Shown: positions 26,177-35,540 of the stretch, piece after piece
How the letters are laid out: each line of letters opens with the position of its first letter
Position numbering within the stretch: position 1 is the stretch's first letter
DNA from: Bacillota bacterium
GTDB lineage: Bacteria; Bacillota; Clostridia; Christensenellales; CAG-138
Length of the DNA: 64,000 nucleotides
Assembly (NCBI GenBank): GCA_023455425.1
Contig: JAEYCM010000018.1
Location: forward strand, 1-64,000
Direction: 5' to 3'
Program-made: the position numbers and the translations under genes
The notes under the pieces: generated by a model
Database searches by the model: none
What the model was told of the DNA's origin: nothing
Seen by the model: the letters and a program-made list of their open reading frames with translations, nothing else

Positions 26177-27007
26177 TTACCCAACAAACGTTTCCGGATC
26201 GGGTCCAAACCGGACGCCCGTATCCAGCCTGTCGATACGCGCCATATCTTCCGTGCTCAGCGTAAAATCGAACACCTCGGTGTTGGAGGCCATGCGCTCG
26301 GGCCTTGTGGACTTGGGGATGGCGATGACGCCGTTCTGTAAGTGCCAGCGCAGCATGACCTGCTGCACGGTCTTGCCATAGGCTTTGGCGATGGATGCAA
26401 GCGCCGGGTCATCCGTGCGGTTGCCTTGCGCAAGCGGGCCCCAGGCCTCCGGAATGATGCCTTTGCTCTTTAAATAAGTCCGAAGCTCCGCCTGGTTGAA
26501 AAACGGATGCAGCTCCACCTGGTTGACGGCGGGAACGACCGTGGCGCTACCAAGCAGCGTTTCCAAATGGCCGATGTTGAAGTTGCTCACGCCAATGGCG
26601 CGGACGCGACCATCTTTGTAAAGCTTCTCAAGCGCGCGCCAGGTTTCCGCATACAGCCCCTGCTGCGGCACCGGCCAGTGGATGAGGTAGAGGTCCAAAT
26701 AGGAAAGCCCCAGGTTTTTCAGGCTCTGCTCAAAGGATGCGAGCGTCTTTTCATACCCGTGGTCGGTGTTCCAGACTTTGGTGGTAATAAAAAGCTCCTC
26801 GCGGGGGACACCGCAGGTTTTAATGCCTTCGCCCGTGCCCGGTTCGTTGCCGTACACCATGGCAGTATCGATGCTGCGGTAGCCCGCCGCCACGGCGTCG
26901 CGCACGCAGCGGGCGGTTTCTTCATTGCCGATCTGGAATACGCCGTACCCAAGCTGGGGCATCACGACGCCGTTATTGAGTGTGACAGTTGGCCAGGCCT
27001 GTGTCAT
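26177..27007 (-). CDS. Aldo/keto reductase
   Basis: NAD(P)H-dependent reductase of the AKR superfamily (276 residues), related to 2,5-diketogluconate reductase-type enzymes. The catalytic tetrad is visible: Asp and Tyr in DTAMVYGNE about residue 48, Lys in TTKVWNTDHGY about residue 76, His in YLIHWPVP about residue 107. AAGGAGG 6 nt before ATG 27007 fixes the start; a longer frame adds 18 unconserved residues. It is the last gene of the nine-gene sugar operon and follows the SMP-30-like gene by 10 bp. It probably interconverts a sugar, polyol or keto-sugar; the substrate is unknown. Confidence 0.88.
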   Translation of the reverse strand: MTQAWPTVTLNNGVVMPQLGYGVFQIGNEETARCVRDAVAAGYRSIDTAMVYGNEPGTGEGIKTCGVPREELFITTKVWNTDHGYEKTLASFEQSLKNLGLSYLDLYLIHWPVPQQGLYAETWRALEKLYKDGRVRAIGVSNFNIGHLETLLGSATVVPAVNQVELHPFFNQAELRTYLKSKGIIPEAWGPLAQGNRTDDPALASIAKAYGKTVQQVMLRWHLQNGVIAIPKSTRPERMASNTEVFDFTLSTEDMARIDRLDTGVRFGPDPETFVG

Positions 27008-27017
27008 AGTATCCTCC

Positions 27018-28007
27018 TTATAGTTCGGGATAGAGTAAAGAAAGCGTCGCCGGTATTTCATGCGCGGTATTCACCTTATCCGGCCCCGTTACAAGATCAA
27101 AGCAGGAGATCACCAGCATGCCGTTCCAGAAGCAGGGCTCGCCGGGCTCGTCAAGTTCGCCGTTGAAGCCGTCCGTATCTTCGCTTTGTGCTATCCGCGT
27201 CACTTTACCGGTTTTATCAATCTTGGCGATGGCATTGGCGGAGAAGTCGGCCACATAGATGTTGCCGTTTGCATCTGTCGTCATGCCGTCGGTCGTCTGG
27301 AGCTGTGCGGGGTCCTTTGCCCATACGGCGTTTTCTTTTACGGTTCCGTCCGGGTGGAACGTGATCTTATGCACCGCGCCGTCCCCGAAATTGCCGACAT
27401 ACAGTCTGCCATCCGCGTCCATTTCGATGCCGTCCGCGCCATACTGGCAGTCCGGATTGTGGGTCAGGAAGGTCGTGAGGATGTTGGGATCGTCAAGCGT
27501 ATTGCTGACCCGAATGCCTTCGTCGTCCAGATGGAAGCGGTACACGCAGCTCACAAGCTTGCCGCTGGGGTCCTTTACCCTGGGCATCAGGCTCTGCGTC
27601 ACATACAGGTAGTCCCCATGGATGCGGATGCCGTTCGGGTGTTCCATGTTGTAGGCGACGACGGTGGTCTTGATGACCTGATTGTCCCGGATACGAAGCC
27701 TTAGCATGCGCCCCTTTTCCAGCAGCTCCTGCTTGCCGGACCAGCCCTGGTTGTCGCACACATACAGGTCCCCCTCGGGGCCAAAGGCAATGCCCATGGG
27801 CCGCGCACAGCCGGTCTCCGGGTGCACGGGAACATCCACCCATTTTGTGATGGTTCGGTCTTTCGTGATCTTCAACAGGCAGCCGGGCATGGATGTGTCC
27901 GCATAGTTGGGGCACGCGAGAATGAGATTTCCTTCGGGATCGATCGCCATGCCGTCGGGCGTGGAAACAAAATCCGGCAACAGGGCAAATAACGCTGGCG
28001 TCTGCAT
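27018..28007 (-). CDS. SMP-30/gluconolactonase-like beta-propeller protein
   Basis: Six-bladed propeller protein of the SMP-30/gluconolactonase/LRE family (329 residues), likely hydrolysing a sugar lactone. Repeated DG-xx-x-D-xx-GNLY-type blade motifs are visible: PDGMAIDPEGNLILA near residue 17, MGIAFGPEGDLYVCDN about residue 71, DGIEMDADGRLYVGNFGDG about 194, DGMTTDANGNIYVADFSAN about 242. No signal peptide. AGGAGGG precedes the ATG. Next to dehydrogenases it would open the lactone formed when a sugar is oxidised, which is inference from context. Confidence 0.8.
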   Translation of the reverse strand: MQTPALFALLPDFVSTPDGMAIDPEGNLILACPNYADTSMPGCLLKITKDRTITKWVDVPVHPETGCARPMGIAFGPEGDLYVCDNQGWSGKQELLEKGRMLRLRIRDNQVIKTTVVAYNMEHPNGIRIHGDYLYVTQSLMPRVKDPSGKLVSCVYRFHLDDEGIRVSNTLDDPNILTTFLTHNPDCQYGADGIEMDADGRLYVGNFGDGAVHKITFHPDGTVKENAVWAKDPAQLQTTDGMTTDANGNIYVADFSANAIAKIDKTGKVTRIAQSEDTDGFNGELDEPGEPCFWNGMLVISCFDLVTGPDKVNTAHEIPATLSLLYPEL

Positions 28008-28023
28008 AAGTCCCTCCTATTGC

Positions 28024-29541
28024 TTATAGTTGGCAAAGCTCCTCAAATACATCTACCAGATCGAAGTAGGCTTTGTCAAATATCGGCTGCATTTTCTGAT
28101 ATACGGCGGTGTTGGCCGCGGTGGGTTCCTCTACGGCGTCCACTGCGATATAGCGGCTTACCTCTTCAAAGCTCTTGTGCACGCCAATGCCCACGCCTGC
28201 GGTGACGGCGGCGCCGATGGAGGTCGCTTCCTCCAGGTAATTGAGCCGCAAAATCCGCATGCCGTAAATATCGGCGAGTATCTGGCGCTGGATGCCGCCC
28301 TTGGCCAAGCCGCCGATCACCGTCATTTCCTCGATGGGGATGTGCTGCTTCATGATCTGCAGAATGATATTCAGGTTTAGGCCGATGCCTTCCACCACGC
28401 TTCTGAGCATATCCGCGCGGCGGTGTTCCATTTTCAGCCCCACAAATGCGCCTCTCGCGTTGGCGTTCCAGCGCGGGCTACGCTCGCCCATGAGATAGGG
28501 GAGGAACAGCAGGCCGTTTGCGCCCGGCCGGGACCCTTTGATCTGCTCGTTGATGAGCTCATACGGGCTAATACCGTTTTGCAAGCCGCGCTCCGTTTCA
28601 AGCGTGCAGACTTCGTTTTTGAGCCAGCTGAAGGAAGCCCCGGCCGCTTGCATGGTTCCGCAGGGGCCGATCATGCCGGGCACGATATGCGCCCAGTTGA
28701 AGGTGCGATATTGCTCGTCATAGATCGGCGTTTTTGACGTGGTGCAGATCCAGGAGGAGGAGCCCAGGCAGTTGTAGGTTCTGCCTTCCGAAACCGAGCC
28801 CGCGCCGACGGAGGCGCACATGCCGTCGCCGCCGCCCACCACCACCTTGGTGCCCGGCGCCAAGCCGCATTCTTCGGCGACCTTATGCGTGATCTCTCCC
28901 GCTATGGTGGTGGAAGCGACAGCTTCGGGCAGCATTGTGCCATCGACGCCGGCGGCCCGCAAAATCTCTTCGGACCACTCGAATGTATTGAGATCAAACG
29001 CGTTGGTGCCCGAAGCGTCGGAAAAGTCCGTCAGAAACCGTCCCGTCAGCTTTTGAATGATATAATCCTTAGCGAGCAGCATCTTGTATGTGTTTTTGTA
29101 TACCTCCGGCTCGTGGGTTTTGATCCACATCAGCTTTTCCAGGCTATAGGAGCTGCTGATGCGGTGGCCCACCGTCCGGTAAAACCGCTCCATGGGGATC
29201 TGCTCCTGCAGGCGGCGCGCTTCCTCCTCGGCGCGCATATCTGCCCAGATAATGGCCTTGCGCAGCGCGTTGCCCTGTTTGTCCACGCACACGCAGCCCA
29301 TCATCTGGCCGCTGAAGGAAACGGCCAGCACATCCTTGTTGTCAATGCCCAGAAGGAGTTCTTTGGTGCTTTCGCAGACGGCGCGCCACCAGTCAAGCGG
29401 GTCCTGCTCCGCGCAGTTGGAGGAAAAATAGTCGGTCGGGTAAGCGCTCACGGTGCTTTTTAACAGCTGCCCGTCCGTTGTAAACAGGGAAGCCTTGTTT
29501 CCGGAAGTCCCGATATCGTGAGCGATGAGATAGTTCGGCAT
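28024..29541 (-). CDS. FGGY-family carbohydrate kinase (xylulokinase-like)
   Basis: ATP-dependent sugar kinase of 505 residues. N-terminal AHDIGTSGNKASLFTTDG is the first phosphate-binding loop, FSGQMMGCV and IIWADMRAEEEA (about residues 75 and 98) resemble xylulokinase, VVGGGDGMCASVGAG about residue 240 carries the catalytic Asp, and TVIGGLAKGGIQRQILADI about residue 410 is the ATP-binding segment. It shares an operon with a sugar ABC importer and several oxidoreductases, so it probably phosphorylates the ketose made by them. D-xylulose is one possibility only. Confidence 0.88.
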   Translation of the reverse strand: MPNYLIAHDIGTSGNKASLFTTDGQLLKSTVSAYPTDYFSSNCAEQDPLDWWRAVCESTKELLLGIDNKDVLAVSFSGQMMGCVCVDKQGNALRKAIIWADMRAEEEARRLQEQIPMERFYRTVGHRISSSYSLEKLMWIKTHEPEVYKNTYKMLLAKDYIIQKLTGRFLTDFSDASGTNAFDLNTFEWSEEILRAAGVDGTMLPEAVASTTIAGEITHKVAEECGLAPGTKVVVGGGDGMCASVGAGSVSEGRTYNCLGSSSWICTTSKTPIYDEQYRTFNWAHIVPGMIGPCGTMQAAGASFSWLKNEVCTLETERGLQNGISPYELINEQIKGSRPGANGLLFLPYLMGERSPRWNANARGAFVGLKMEHRRADMLRSVVEGIGLNLNIILQIMKQHIPIEEMTVIGGLAKGGIQRQILADIYGMRILRLNYLEEATSIGAAVTAGVGIGVHKSFEEVSRYIAVDAVEEPTAANTAVYQKMQPIFDKAYFDLVDVFEELCQL

Positions 29542-29571
29542 ACGTTTTTCCCTTCACACGGTATTTAGGTT

Positions 29572-30693
29572 TTAGAGCGCGCGGTTCTTCTTATAATAAT
29601 GGCCCAGTCCGTCCGCCGCTTTGACCACCTGGATGATCTCGGGTACGGAAATTTTGAACGGCTCCGCATCCCAGAAGGAATGCAGGGAGACTTCGGCGAT
29701 GGTCTTGAGGTTTTCCTCCGTGGCCGCAACCCCAAGGTCCGCTAACGTTACAGGCAGACCGACGCTCAGGTTGAAGCGGAGCACTTCCTCCAGCTCGGCT
29801 GTGGTTTTCCCCTCCGCAATGAGCTGGCAGATGACGCCGAACGCGCAACGCTCGCCGTGGAGCGTTCTTGCGCCTTCCTTTAGGCCGGTGATACCGTCTC
29901 CCACCGAGTGCGCGCCAGCGCAGCCGGTGTTTTCAAACCCGAGTCCGCTCAATAGCGTGTTTGCCTCAATGATGTTCTCTACCGCTTCCGTCACAAGGCC
30001 CTGTTCCGCGGCGAGCTTCGCGCGCAGGCCGTCTTCGAGCAGGATGTCGTAGCACAGCTCCGCGATGGCCATGGCGACCTTGGGCCTGCGGTATCCGCCG
30101 GAAATATAGTTGGGAGAGTCGGAAGCCTCGTTGGCCTTCGCTTCAAAATAGGTGGTCAGCGCGTCCCCCATGCCCGCAACCAAGTACCGGATCGGCGCTT
30201 TTGCGATGACGGCGCTGTCCATCAATACGATATTGGGGCTGCCTACATAATGGCGTGCGTGGCTGTGTTCGCCGTTTTCCTTGTAAATCACGGAGAGCGC
30301 GCTGCACGGCGCGTCGGTAGAGGCGGTGGTGGGGGCGATGATGACTGGCACATGGAAATTGTCCGCCACCGCTTTTGCGGTATCGAGCGTTTTTCCGCCG
30401 CCGATGCCGACGACAACGTCGGGCGCGAATGGCTTCGCGACCTCGGTGACGCGGAGTATTTCCTGCTCCGTTACTTCGCCGCCAAAGCGTTCGGTCAAAA
30501 TGGAGCCGCCGGCACTTGCGTACAGCGCCTGGTATTTCTTTGTGTAGGCGTCCATAAAGAAAGGATCGATCACCGCGAACACTTTTGCGCCGTAAAGCGC
30601 GGTAAGCATATTGAGTTCATCCAGGAGCCCGGGGCCCTGGAAGTACCGCCCCGGGGAGCCGTATCCTCTTGTGTGGCGTGTGAGCATGCTCAT
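29572..30693 (-). CDS. Glycerol dehydrogenase-family (GldA-like) iron/zinc polyol dehydrogenase
   Basis: NAD-dependent polyol dehydrogenase of 373 residues. GIGGGKTLDTAKAVAD about residue 95 binds NAD, and TTASTDAPCSALSVIY about residue 120, AGAHSVGDGITG about residue 255 and LHGERCAFG about residue 272 supply the Asp-His-His metal ligands of GldA. I start at ATG 30693 (MSMLTRHTRGYGSPGRY, typical family N-terminus), because the 81 extra codons upstream belong to an unconserved frame. Its partners are the adjacent MDR dehydrogenase and FGGY kinase; the substrate may be a polyol other than glycerol. Confidence 0.87.
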   Translation of the reverse strand: MSMLTRHTRGYGSPGRYFQGPGLLDELNMLTALYGAKVFAVIDPFFMDAYTKKYQALYASAGGSILTERFGGEVTEQEILRVTEVAKPFAPDVVVGIGGGKTLDTAKAVADNFHVPVIIAPTTASTDAPCSALSVIYKENGEHSHARHYVGSPNIVLMDSAVIAKAPIRYLVAGMGDALTTYFEAKANEASDSPNYISGGYRRPKVAMAIAELCYDILLEDGLRAKLAAEQGLVTEAVENIIEANTLLSGLGFENTGCAGAHSVGDGITGLKEGARTLHGERCAFGVICQLIAEGKTTAELEEVLRFNLSVGLPVTLADLGVAATEENLKTIAEVSLHSFWDAEPFKISVPEIIQVVKAADGLGHYYKKNRAL

Positions 30694-30712
30694 TGCAGGG
30701 AGGCTCCTTTCC

Positions 30713-31753
30713 TTAATACTTGATGACGATCTTCTTGCAGGGCTGCCGCTTTTCAATGAGATCGAACGCGTCAAGGACCTGATCAAACGGGAACACATGG
30801 GAGATGAAATCGTTGGGGTCCAATACGCCCATCTCGATCCAGTTGATGATCTGGCTGTTGGCCTCGGCCTCCATGATCTTGTAGGGGAACTGCAGGAAGT
30901 TGAGCCTCCAGTTGTAGGGGGCCTGGCTCCAGTCAAGCTGCATGCTCAGCTTGGGAGAGATGCCGTAGGTGCACATCTGCCCGCCGTCCTTGACAAACTG
31001 CATGGCGGTCAAAATGAGCTCGTTGACGCCCACCGCGTCCACCATATGATCTACGCCTTCCGGGCAGATTTTTTTGATCTCGGAGACGATGTCGCAGTTC
31101 TTGCTGTTAAAGGCGTAGTCAGCGCCAGCCTTCTCCGCGTCCTTGATTTTTTCATCCATGATGTCAACGGAGATCACCGGCCCTAAGCCCAACAGCTTTG
31201 CAAACCTTACAAAGCACAGCCCGACCGGGCCCGCGCCGAATACCACCAGGCTTTCGCCGTGTTGAAATCCGAACGCGCGGATGCCGGAAAGCACCTCGCG
31301 GAAGGTGACGATCATGGCGCCTGCAACCGGATCAAAGCCCTTGGGGAGAACCGTCTGGGTCCTGTAGAAATCGCCAAATCCCGGCGTATAGGGGCCTGTG
31401 CCGTTTTGCGCCATTGCAAGCCAATCCCCGCAGACACCGTATTCGGAATACGCGCCCCAGGCGGAAGCATAGCCACCCAGCTCGCCTTCTACAAAGGGAA
31501 GAAGAACATGGTCGCCCACTTTAAAGCGGGTGACGTTCTTGCCGATTTCGAGCACCTCGCCCACGGCCTCATGGCCAAGGAGCAGGGGGTATTTGTCCAC
31601 GTTCTTGAATTTTCCGTGGGCGATCTTGGTATCCGTACCCGCGCACACGCCGCAGCTGAGCGTCCTGACCAACACCCTGCAATCATCGTAGGTGGGCATG
31701 GGTACATCCACGATCCGCAGGCTCAAATCCTTTTCTACTGCCAAGCTTTTCAT
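30713..31753 (-). CDS. Zinc-type medium-chain alcohol/polyol dehydrogenase
   Basis: MDR-family dehydrogenase of 346 residues, probably oxidising a sugar alcohol or aldose. Catalytic zinc ligands lie in SCGVCAGTDTKIAHG about residue 33 and LLGHEAVGEV about residue 57, and the coenzyme site is VFGAGPVGLCFVRFAK about residue 170. The usual lobe of four structural-zinc cysteines is missing: the region after residue 85 has no Cys cluster, as in some sorbitol or threonine dehydrogenase relatives. SD GGAG. It is the first metabolic gene after the transporter genes and likely acts on the imported sugar. Confidence 0.87.
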   Translation of the reverse strand: MKSLAVEKDLSLRIVDVPMPTYDDCRVLVRTLSCGVCAGTDTKIAHGKFKNVDKYPLLLGHEAVGEVLEIGKNVTRFKVGDHVLLPFVEGELGGYASAWGAYSEYGVCGDWLAMAQNGTGPYTPGFGDFYRTQTVLPKGFDPVAGAMIVTFREVLSGIRAFGFQHGESLVVFGAGPVGLCFVRFAKLLGLGPVISVDIMDEKIKDAEKAGADYAFNSKNCDIVSEIKKICPEGVDHMVDAVGVNELILTAMQFVKDGGQMCTYGISPKLSMQLDWSQAPYNWRLNFLQFPYKIMEAEANSQIINWIEMGVLDPNDFISHVFPFDQVLDAFDLIEKRQPCKKIVIKY

Positions 31754-31787
31754 TGTTATGCTCCTTTATGTGATATTTTGGATGAAG

Positions 31788-32795
31788 TTACTTGATGACG
31801 ATGTTGCGGCCGGAGCGGTCCACCGTAATGGCCACCGCGGCAATGACGACGATGCCGAACACAATATTTTGCCAGAACACGTCCACCCCCGCAAAGTTCA
31901 GCCCGTTGCGGATGATGGAAACGATGAATACGCCAAGCACCGTACCAAGGACAGAGCCCTTGCCGCCTGAAAGCGCCGTGCCGCCTAACGCGACGGAGGC
32001 GATGACGAGCAGCGTAAACGGATCGCCCACGGTGGGGGCGGAGCTTTTCAATTTGGCTGCCAGGAATATGGAGCCAAGCGCCGAGCAAACGCCCGAAAGC
32101 ATGAACGTGAGGATCTTGCACCGGTCAATATGGATGCCGGCCATTCTTGCCGCCCGCTCGTTTCCGCCGATGGCGTAGAGCGCTTTTCCGTAGCCGGTCT
32201 TACTCTGCAGCACGAAGAATATCAGGATGACTACGCCCGCGAGCACCAGCGGGAAGCCCAGCACGCCGAAGGAAATCTTGGCCCAGTTGATGGAAGGCCA
32301 CAGCGCCTTTGGGATGGAGACCGGCGCCTCGCTGATTAAGAGGGCGGTGGATTTCCAGACCGACATAAAGCCCAGCGACGCGATGAAGGAAGGGATTTTC
32401 AACCGCACATGGATGAAGCCGAGCGCAAATCCCGCCGCAGCGCCAAACGCAAGCGAAGCGCCAAACGCGTATACGGTGGACAAAAACAGGTTGTTGCTTT
32501 GCTGGAAGGTTTCGGAGAGGATCTTTACCATCAGGACGTTAACGACCGAGCACGTGGAGCCGATGGAAAGATCGACGGATCCTAACAGCAGCACCATCGT
32601 CGCGCCGCAGGCCATGATCATCAGCGGCGCCGTATCGCTTAGTAGGTTCGTTAAATTCGCCCGGTTCACAAAGTTATGGTCCAGTATCGTGAATACGCCC
32701 ACCAACAGGATCACGGCGATCACGCTGAAATACCGCATAAAATCAAAGGCGCGTTTTTTGGGGGCTGCGGGTTTCGTGTTTACAAGTTGTGCCAT
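31788..32795 (-). CDS. Sugar ABC transporter permease (RbsC type), second copy
   Basis: Integral membrane subunit of 335 residues from the ribose/xylose (CUT2) importer class. Multiple hydrophobic helices, with ILLGSVDLSIGS-type segment about residue 70 and the C-terminal LGGTALSGGKGSVLGTVLG about residue 270, which contacts the ATPase. SD GAGGAGGG. This operon encodes two different permeases (this one and 34356), so the channel is probably a heterodimer, unlike the single RbsC homodimer of the classical ribose system. Confidence 0.9.
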   Translation of the reverse strand: MAQLVNTKPAAPKKRAFDFMRYFSVIAVILLVGVFTILDHNFVNRANLTNLLSDTAPLMIMACGATMVLLLGSVDLSIGSTCSVVNVLMVKILSETFQQSNNLFLSTVYAFGASLAFGAAAGFALGFIHVRLKIPSFIASLGFMSVWKSTALLISEAPVSIPKALWPSINWAKISFGVLGFPLVLAGVVILIFFVLQSKTGYGKALYAIGGNERAARMAGIHIDRCKILTFMLSGVCSALGSIFLAAKLKSSAPTVGDPFTLLVIASVALGGTALSGGKGSVLGTVLGVFIVSIIRNGLNFAGVDVFWQNIVFGIVVIAAVAITVDRSGRNIVIK

Positions 32796-32808
32796 TTCGC
32801 GTCCCTCC

Positions 32809-34335
32809 TCACATCATGATGCTGACGATGTCAACCTGGCTGGGCTTCAACTCACTGGGCGCGTCCAGCTCCCCGGTGATGAGGCCGTCGCGCATGACAA
32901 TGAGCCGGTTACTTAGGCCGATGCATTCGTCCAGCGTATCGCCAAGCAGTATGATGGATTTTCCGTTGTTCACCATGTCGCGGATCAATCCGTAAATCTC
33001 TTCCTTTGCGCCGACGTCCACGCCGCGCGTGGGATGGTTGAGTATGAGGATATCGCATCCGCTTGCAAGCGCCCGGGCGAACACCACCTTCTGCTGGTTG
33101 CCGCCGGAAAGCTGGATCGCCAGCTCGTCGATGTCCCGGGTTTTGATGCGCAGCGTCTTCACCCATTCGTCCGCCTGCCCGCGGAGTTTTTTCCGGGAGA
33201 TCAACGGCCCCTTTTTCAGCTTCTTTGGATCGGAAAGCGCAATGTTTTCGCAAACGGAGAGGGAGTTGACGATCCCTTCCTCCCAGCGCTCCTTGGGCAC
33301 CATCAGGATGCTGTGTTTGAGCGCGTTGGCGGGGGAGGAGAAGTTGATTTTCTTTCCGCGCACGTAAAGCTCGCCGGAGGTGGGCACATCGTCCCCGCAC
33401 AACACCGAGCAGATATCCTCCTTGCCGGAGCCTACCACGCCGCAGATGCCTAAAATTTCGCCCTTATGGAGTTTGAAGTCGACATGTTTGAATACGCCAT
33501 TCAATCCAAGGTCGCGGCATTCGATCACCACGTCTTCACCGGGTGTCGCCTGCCGTTCCAGCTTGTAATATTCCGTGGTGGTGGATCGGCCCACCATCAT
33601 TTCATAGAGCGTGGCCTCGTCCGCATCGGAGGTCTGCATATTGCCCGCGTTTTTTCCATCCTTGTAGACATACACGCGGCCGGAAATCTCGAGCACCTCG
33701 TCAAGACGGTGGGAAACAAATATGACGGAATGTCCGGCCTTGGTCAGCTTGCGGATTTCAGTAAACAGCCGCTGCACCTCGGATTCGTTTAATACCGAGG
33801 TGGGTTCGTCAAGCAGGATCAGGCAGTGTTCGCTGCCAGAGGAGCTCGCGACGTTGACGACTTTTGCAATTTCCACCAGCTGGCGCGTCGCAAAGTTCAG
33901 GTCCGCCACTTTCTTTTGTGGCGGGATGCCCACGGCACCCACGTTGTCGAGCGCTTTTTGCGCCATCGCGTTCAACCGCTTCCAGTTGACCAAACCGTAT
34001 TTTTTAAACTGCTTTTCGTAGCCGAAGAATATGTTCTGGCCTACGGTGAGGTTGGTAATGAGAGACTGCTCCTGAAACACCATGCCGATGCCCTCCGCGT
34101 TTGCTTCGCGCGGGTTCTTGGGCGCGTAGGGTTTCCCATGCATCATCATTTCCCCGGAGGTGGGCGGCTGTACGCCGATGATGATTTTTAAAAGCGTAGA
34201 CTTTCCCGCGCCGTTTTCGCCGATCAGGCCCACGACCTCGCCCGGGTATACCGTAAGATCCACGCCGTCGAGTGCCTGCGTTCCGTGAAAGGACTTTGAA
34301 ATATTCTTTGCGCAAAAGAGCGGTTGCTTTTCCAT
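32809..34335 (-). CDS. Sugar ABC transporter ATPase (RbsA type, two nucleotide-binding domains)
   Basis: CUT2 ATPase with duplicated nucleotide-binding domains, 508 residues. Domain 1: Walker A GENGAGKST about residue 37, signature near residue 145 (NFATRQ, degenerate), Walker B LILLDEPTS about residue 165. Domain 2: degenerate Walker A GVVGSGKED about residue 290, signature LSGGNQQK about residue 400, ILNHPTRGVD about residue 422. ATG 34335 was chosen because AAAGGAG lies 8 nt upstream; two earlier Met codons are too close to it. It energises uptake through the two flanking permeases. Confidence 0.92.
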   Translation of the reverse strand: MEKQPLFCAKNISKSFHGTQALDGVDLTVYPGEVVGLIGENGAGKSTLLKIIIGVQPPTSGEMMMHGKPYAPKNPREANAEGIGMVFQEQSLITNLTVGQNIFFGYEKQFKKYGLVNWKRLNAMAQKALDNVGAVGIPPQKKVADLNFATRQLVEIAKVVNVASSSGSEHCLILLDEPTSVLNESEVQRLFTEIRKLTKAGHSVIFVSHRLDEVLEISGRVYVYKDGKNAGNMQTSDADEATLYEMMVGRSTTTEYYKLERQATPGEDVVIECRDLGLNGVFKHVDFKLHKGEILGICGVVGSGKEDICSVLCGDDVPTSGELYVRGKKINFSSPANALKHSILMVPKERWEEGIVNSLSVCENIALSDPKKLKKGPLISRKKLRGQADEWVKTLRIKTRDIDELAIQLSGGNQQKVVFARALASGCDILILNHPTRGVDVGAKEEIYGLIRDMVNNGKSIILLGDTLDECIGLSNRLIVMRDGLITGELDAPSELKPSQVDIVSIMM

Positions 34336-34355
34336 AATCATTTCTCCTTTCACGC

Positions 34356-35375
34356 TTACTTGCTGATGACCTTGCGGCCATGGGATATGGTCAATGCCAC
34401 CGCGGTGAGTATGATCAACCCCTGAATACCGGATTTGATATAGGGGTTCACGCCCAGAAGCGCCAGGCCGTTGTCGAGCACCACCATAATGAGCGTGCCG
34501 ACAAGCGTATTGATGACGCCGCCCTTGCCGCCCGAAAGCGAGGTGCCGCCCGCTACGACCGCGGCCTGCGCCGGGAACATCAGATCCTGCCCGATCTGCG
34601 CCTGCCCCTGGCCCAGCCGTATTGCGCCGAGCACGCCCGCGATGCCGAACAGCAGCCCCGCATAGGTGAATACCAGCACTTTGACGCGGGAGACATTGAC
34701 GCCGACGCTGCGCGGGATGTTTTCATCCGTGCCCACGGCGTAGATGTGCCGCCCAAGCGGGGTATATTCCTGCATGAAGTAGGAAACAAGCAGCATGAGA
34801 AGCGCCACGCAGGTGATGATGGGGATGCCCAGGAAATCCGCCTTGGGGATTTGCACCAGCACCGGGTCGGTGATCTGCGCCGGGATGCCGCCGTAGGAGA
34901 GGGTGGCAATGCCTTTGCAGACATACATGAACCCAAACGATACCATAAACGAAGGGATCTTGAGCTTGACATGCAGCATCCCGATCAAGAAACCTGACAG
35001 CACGCTTGCCGCAATGGCAAGCAGGATGCCGAATATGCCAAGGTCGCTTGCGTTCTTTGCATTGAGAACGAAAACCGAAAGCAGGGAGCCTGCCATGCCG
35101 ACGGTGCCGTCAATGGAAAGGTCGATGCTTCCGAGTATGATGACGAATGTGAGGCCGCACGCAACCAGCAGCGGGATAGCCATCTGGTTGAGTAGCGCGG
35201 TGATGTTGTTGGCGGAGGTAAAAGCGTTGCCCCGCGCAATGGAGAATATAATGCACAGGGCTACTAGCACCCCGATGGGCGCCCATTTAATGATCTGCGC
35301 CTGCCGGTGCTCTGCTTTTACCTTGGCAGCAAATTCATCCGTAATCGTGAGATCATTAAAAGTTGGATTTGTCAT
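34356..35375 (-). CDS. Sugar ABC transporter permease (RbsC type), first copy
   Basis: Permease of 339 residues, first of the two CUT2 permeases. Motifs include IILGSIDLSIDGTVGMAG about residue 78 and VVAGGTSLSGGKGGVINTLVG about residue 273, with ten or so hydrophobic segments. It follows the binding-protein gene after a 165-bp gap containing a stable stem-loop, and precedes the ATPase by 20 bp. Sequence differs clearly from the permease at 31788, so the two are not a recent duplication. Confidence 0.9.
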   Translation of the reverse strand: MTNPTFNDLTITDEFAAKVKAEHRQAQIIKWAPIGVLVALCIIFSIARGNAFTSANNITALLNQMAIPLLVACGLTFVIILGSIDLSIDGTVGMAGSLLSVFVLNAKNASDLGIFGILLAIAASVLSGFLIGMLHVKLKIPSFMVSFGFMYVCKGIATLSYGGIPAQITDPVLVQIPKADFLGIPIITCVALLMLLVSYFMQEYTPLGRHIYAVGTDENIPRSVGVNVSRVKVLVFTYAGLLFGIAGVLGAIRLGQGQAQIGQDLMFPAQAAVVAGGTSLSGGKGGVINTLVGTLIMVVLDNGLALLGVNPYIKSGIQGLIILTAVALTISHGRKVISK

Positions 35376-35456
35376 GACGTGTTACTCCGTTTCAGCCATA
35401 TTCTTTCTGGGGCCCGGTGTGATCGCCTGATCTTCTCCAAAGGGATTATTCTTCGC

Positions 35457-35485
35457 GCGGCAAGGGAATGTTCTTCCCTTGCCGC
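35457..35485 (-). terminator. Stem-loop between binding protein and permease genes
   Basis: GCGGCAAGGGAA and TTCCCTTGCCGC form a 12-bp stem with a 5-nt loop, 56 bp after the binding-protein stop. Without a T-run on the minus strand it is more likely a partial terminator or 3' stabiliser that lets the binding protein be made in excess over the membrane subunits. Confidence 0.6.
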
Positions 35486-35540
35486 ACAAAACCAGGGTTC
35501 CCTTTTGTTACGCCCGTACCAGGGCGAGGGGAAAGTTTTG

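Noticed and set aside
27060..27704. Open frame of 214 codons opposite the SMP-30-like gene
   Set aside because: Antisense to a well-conserved propeller protein with a good SD; no recognisable sequence of its own.
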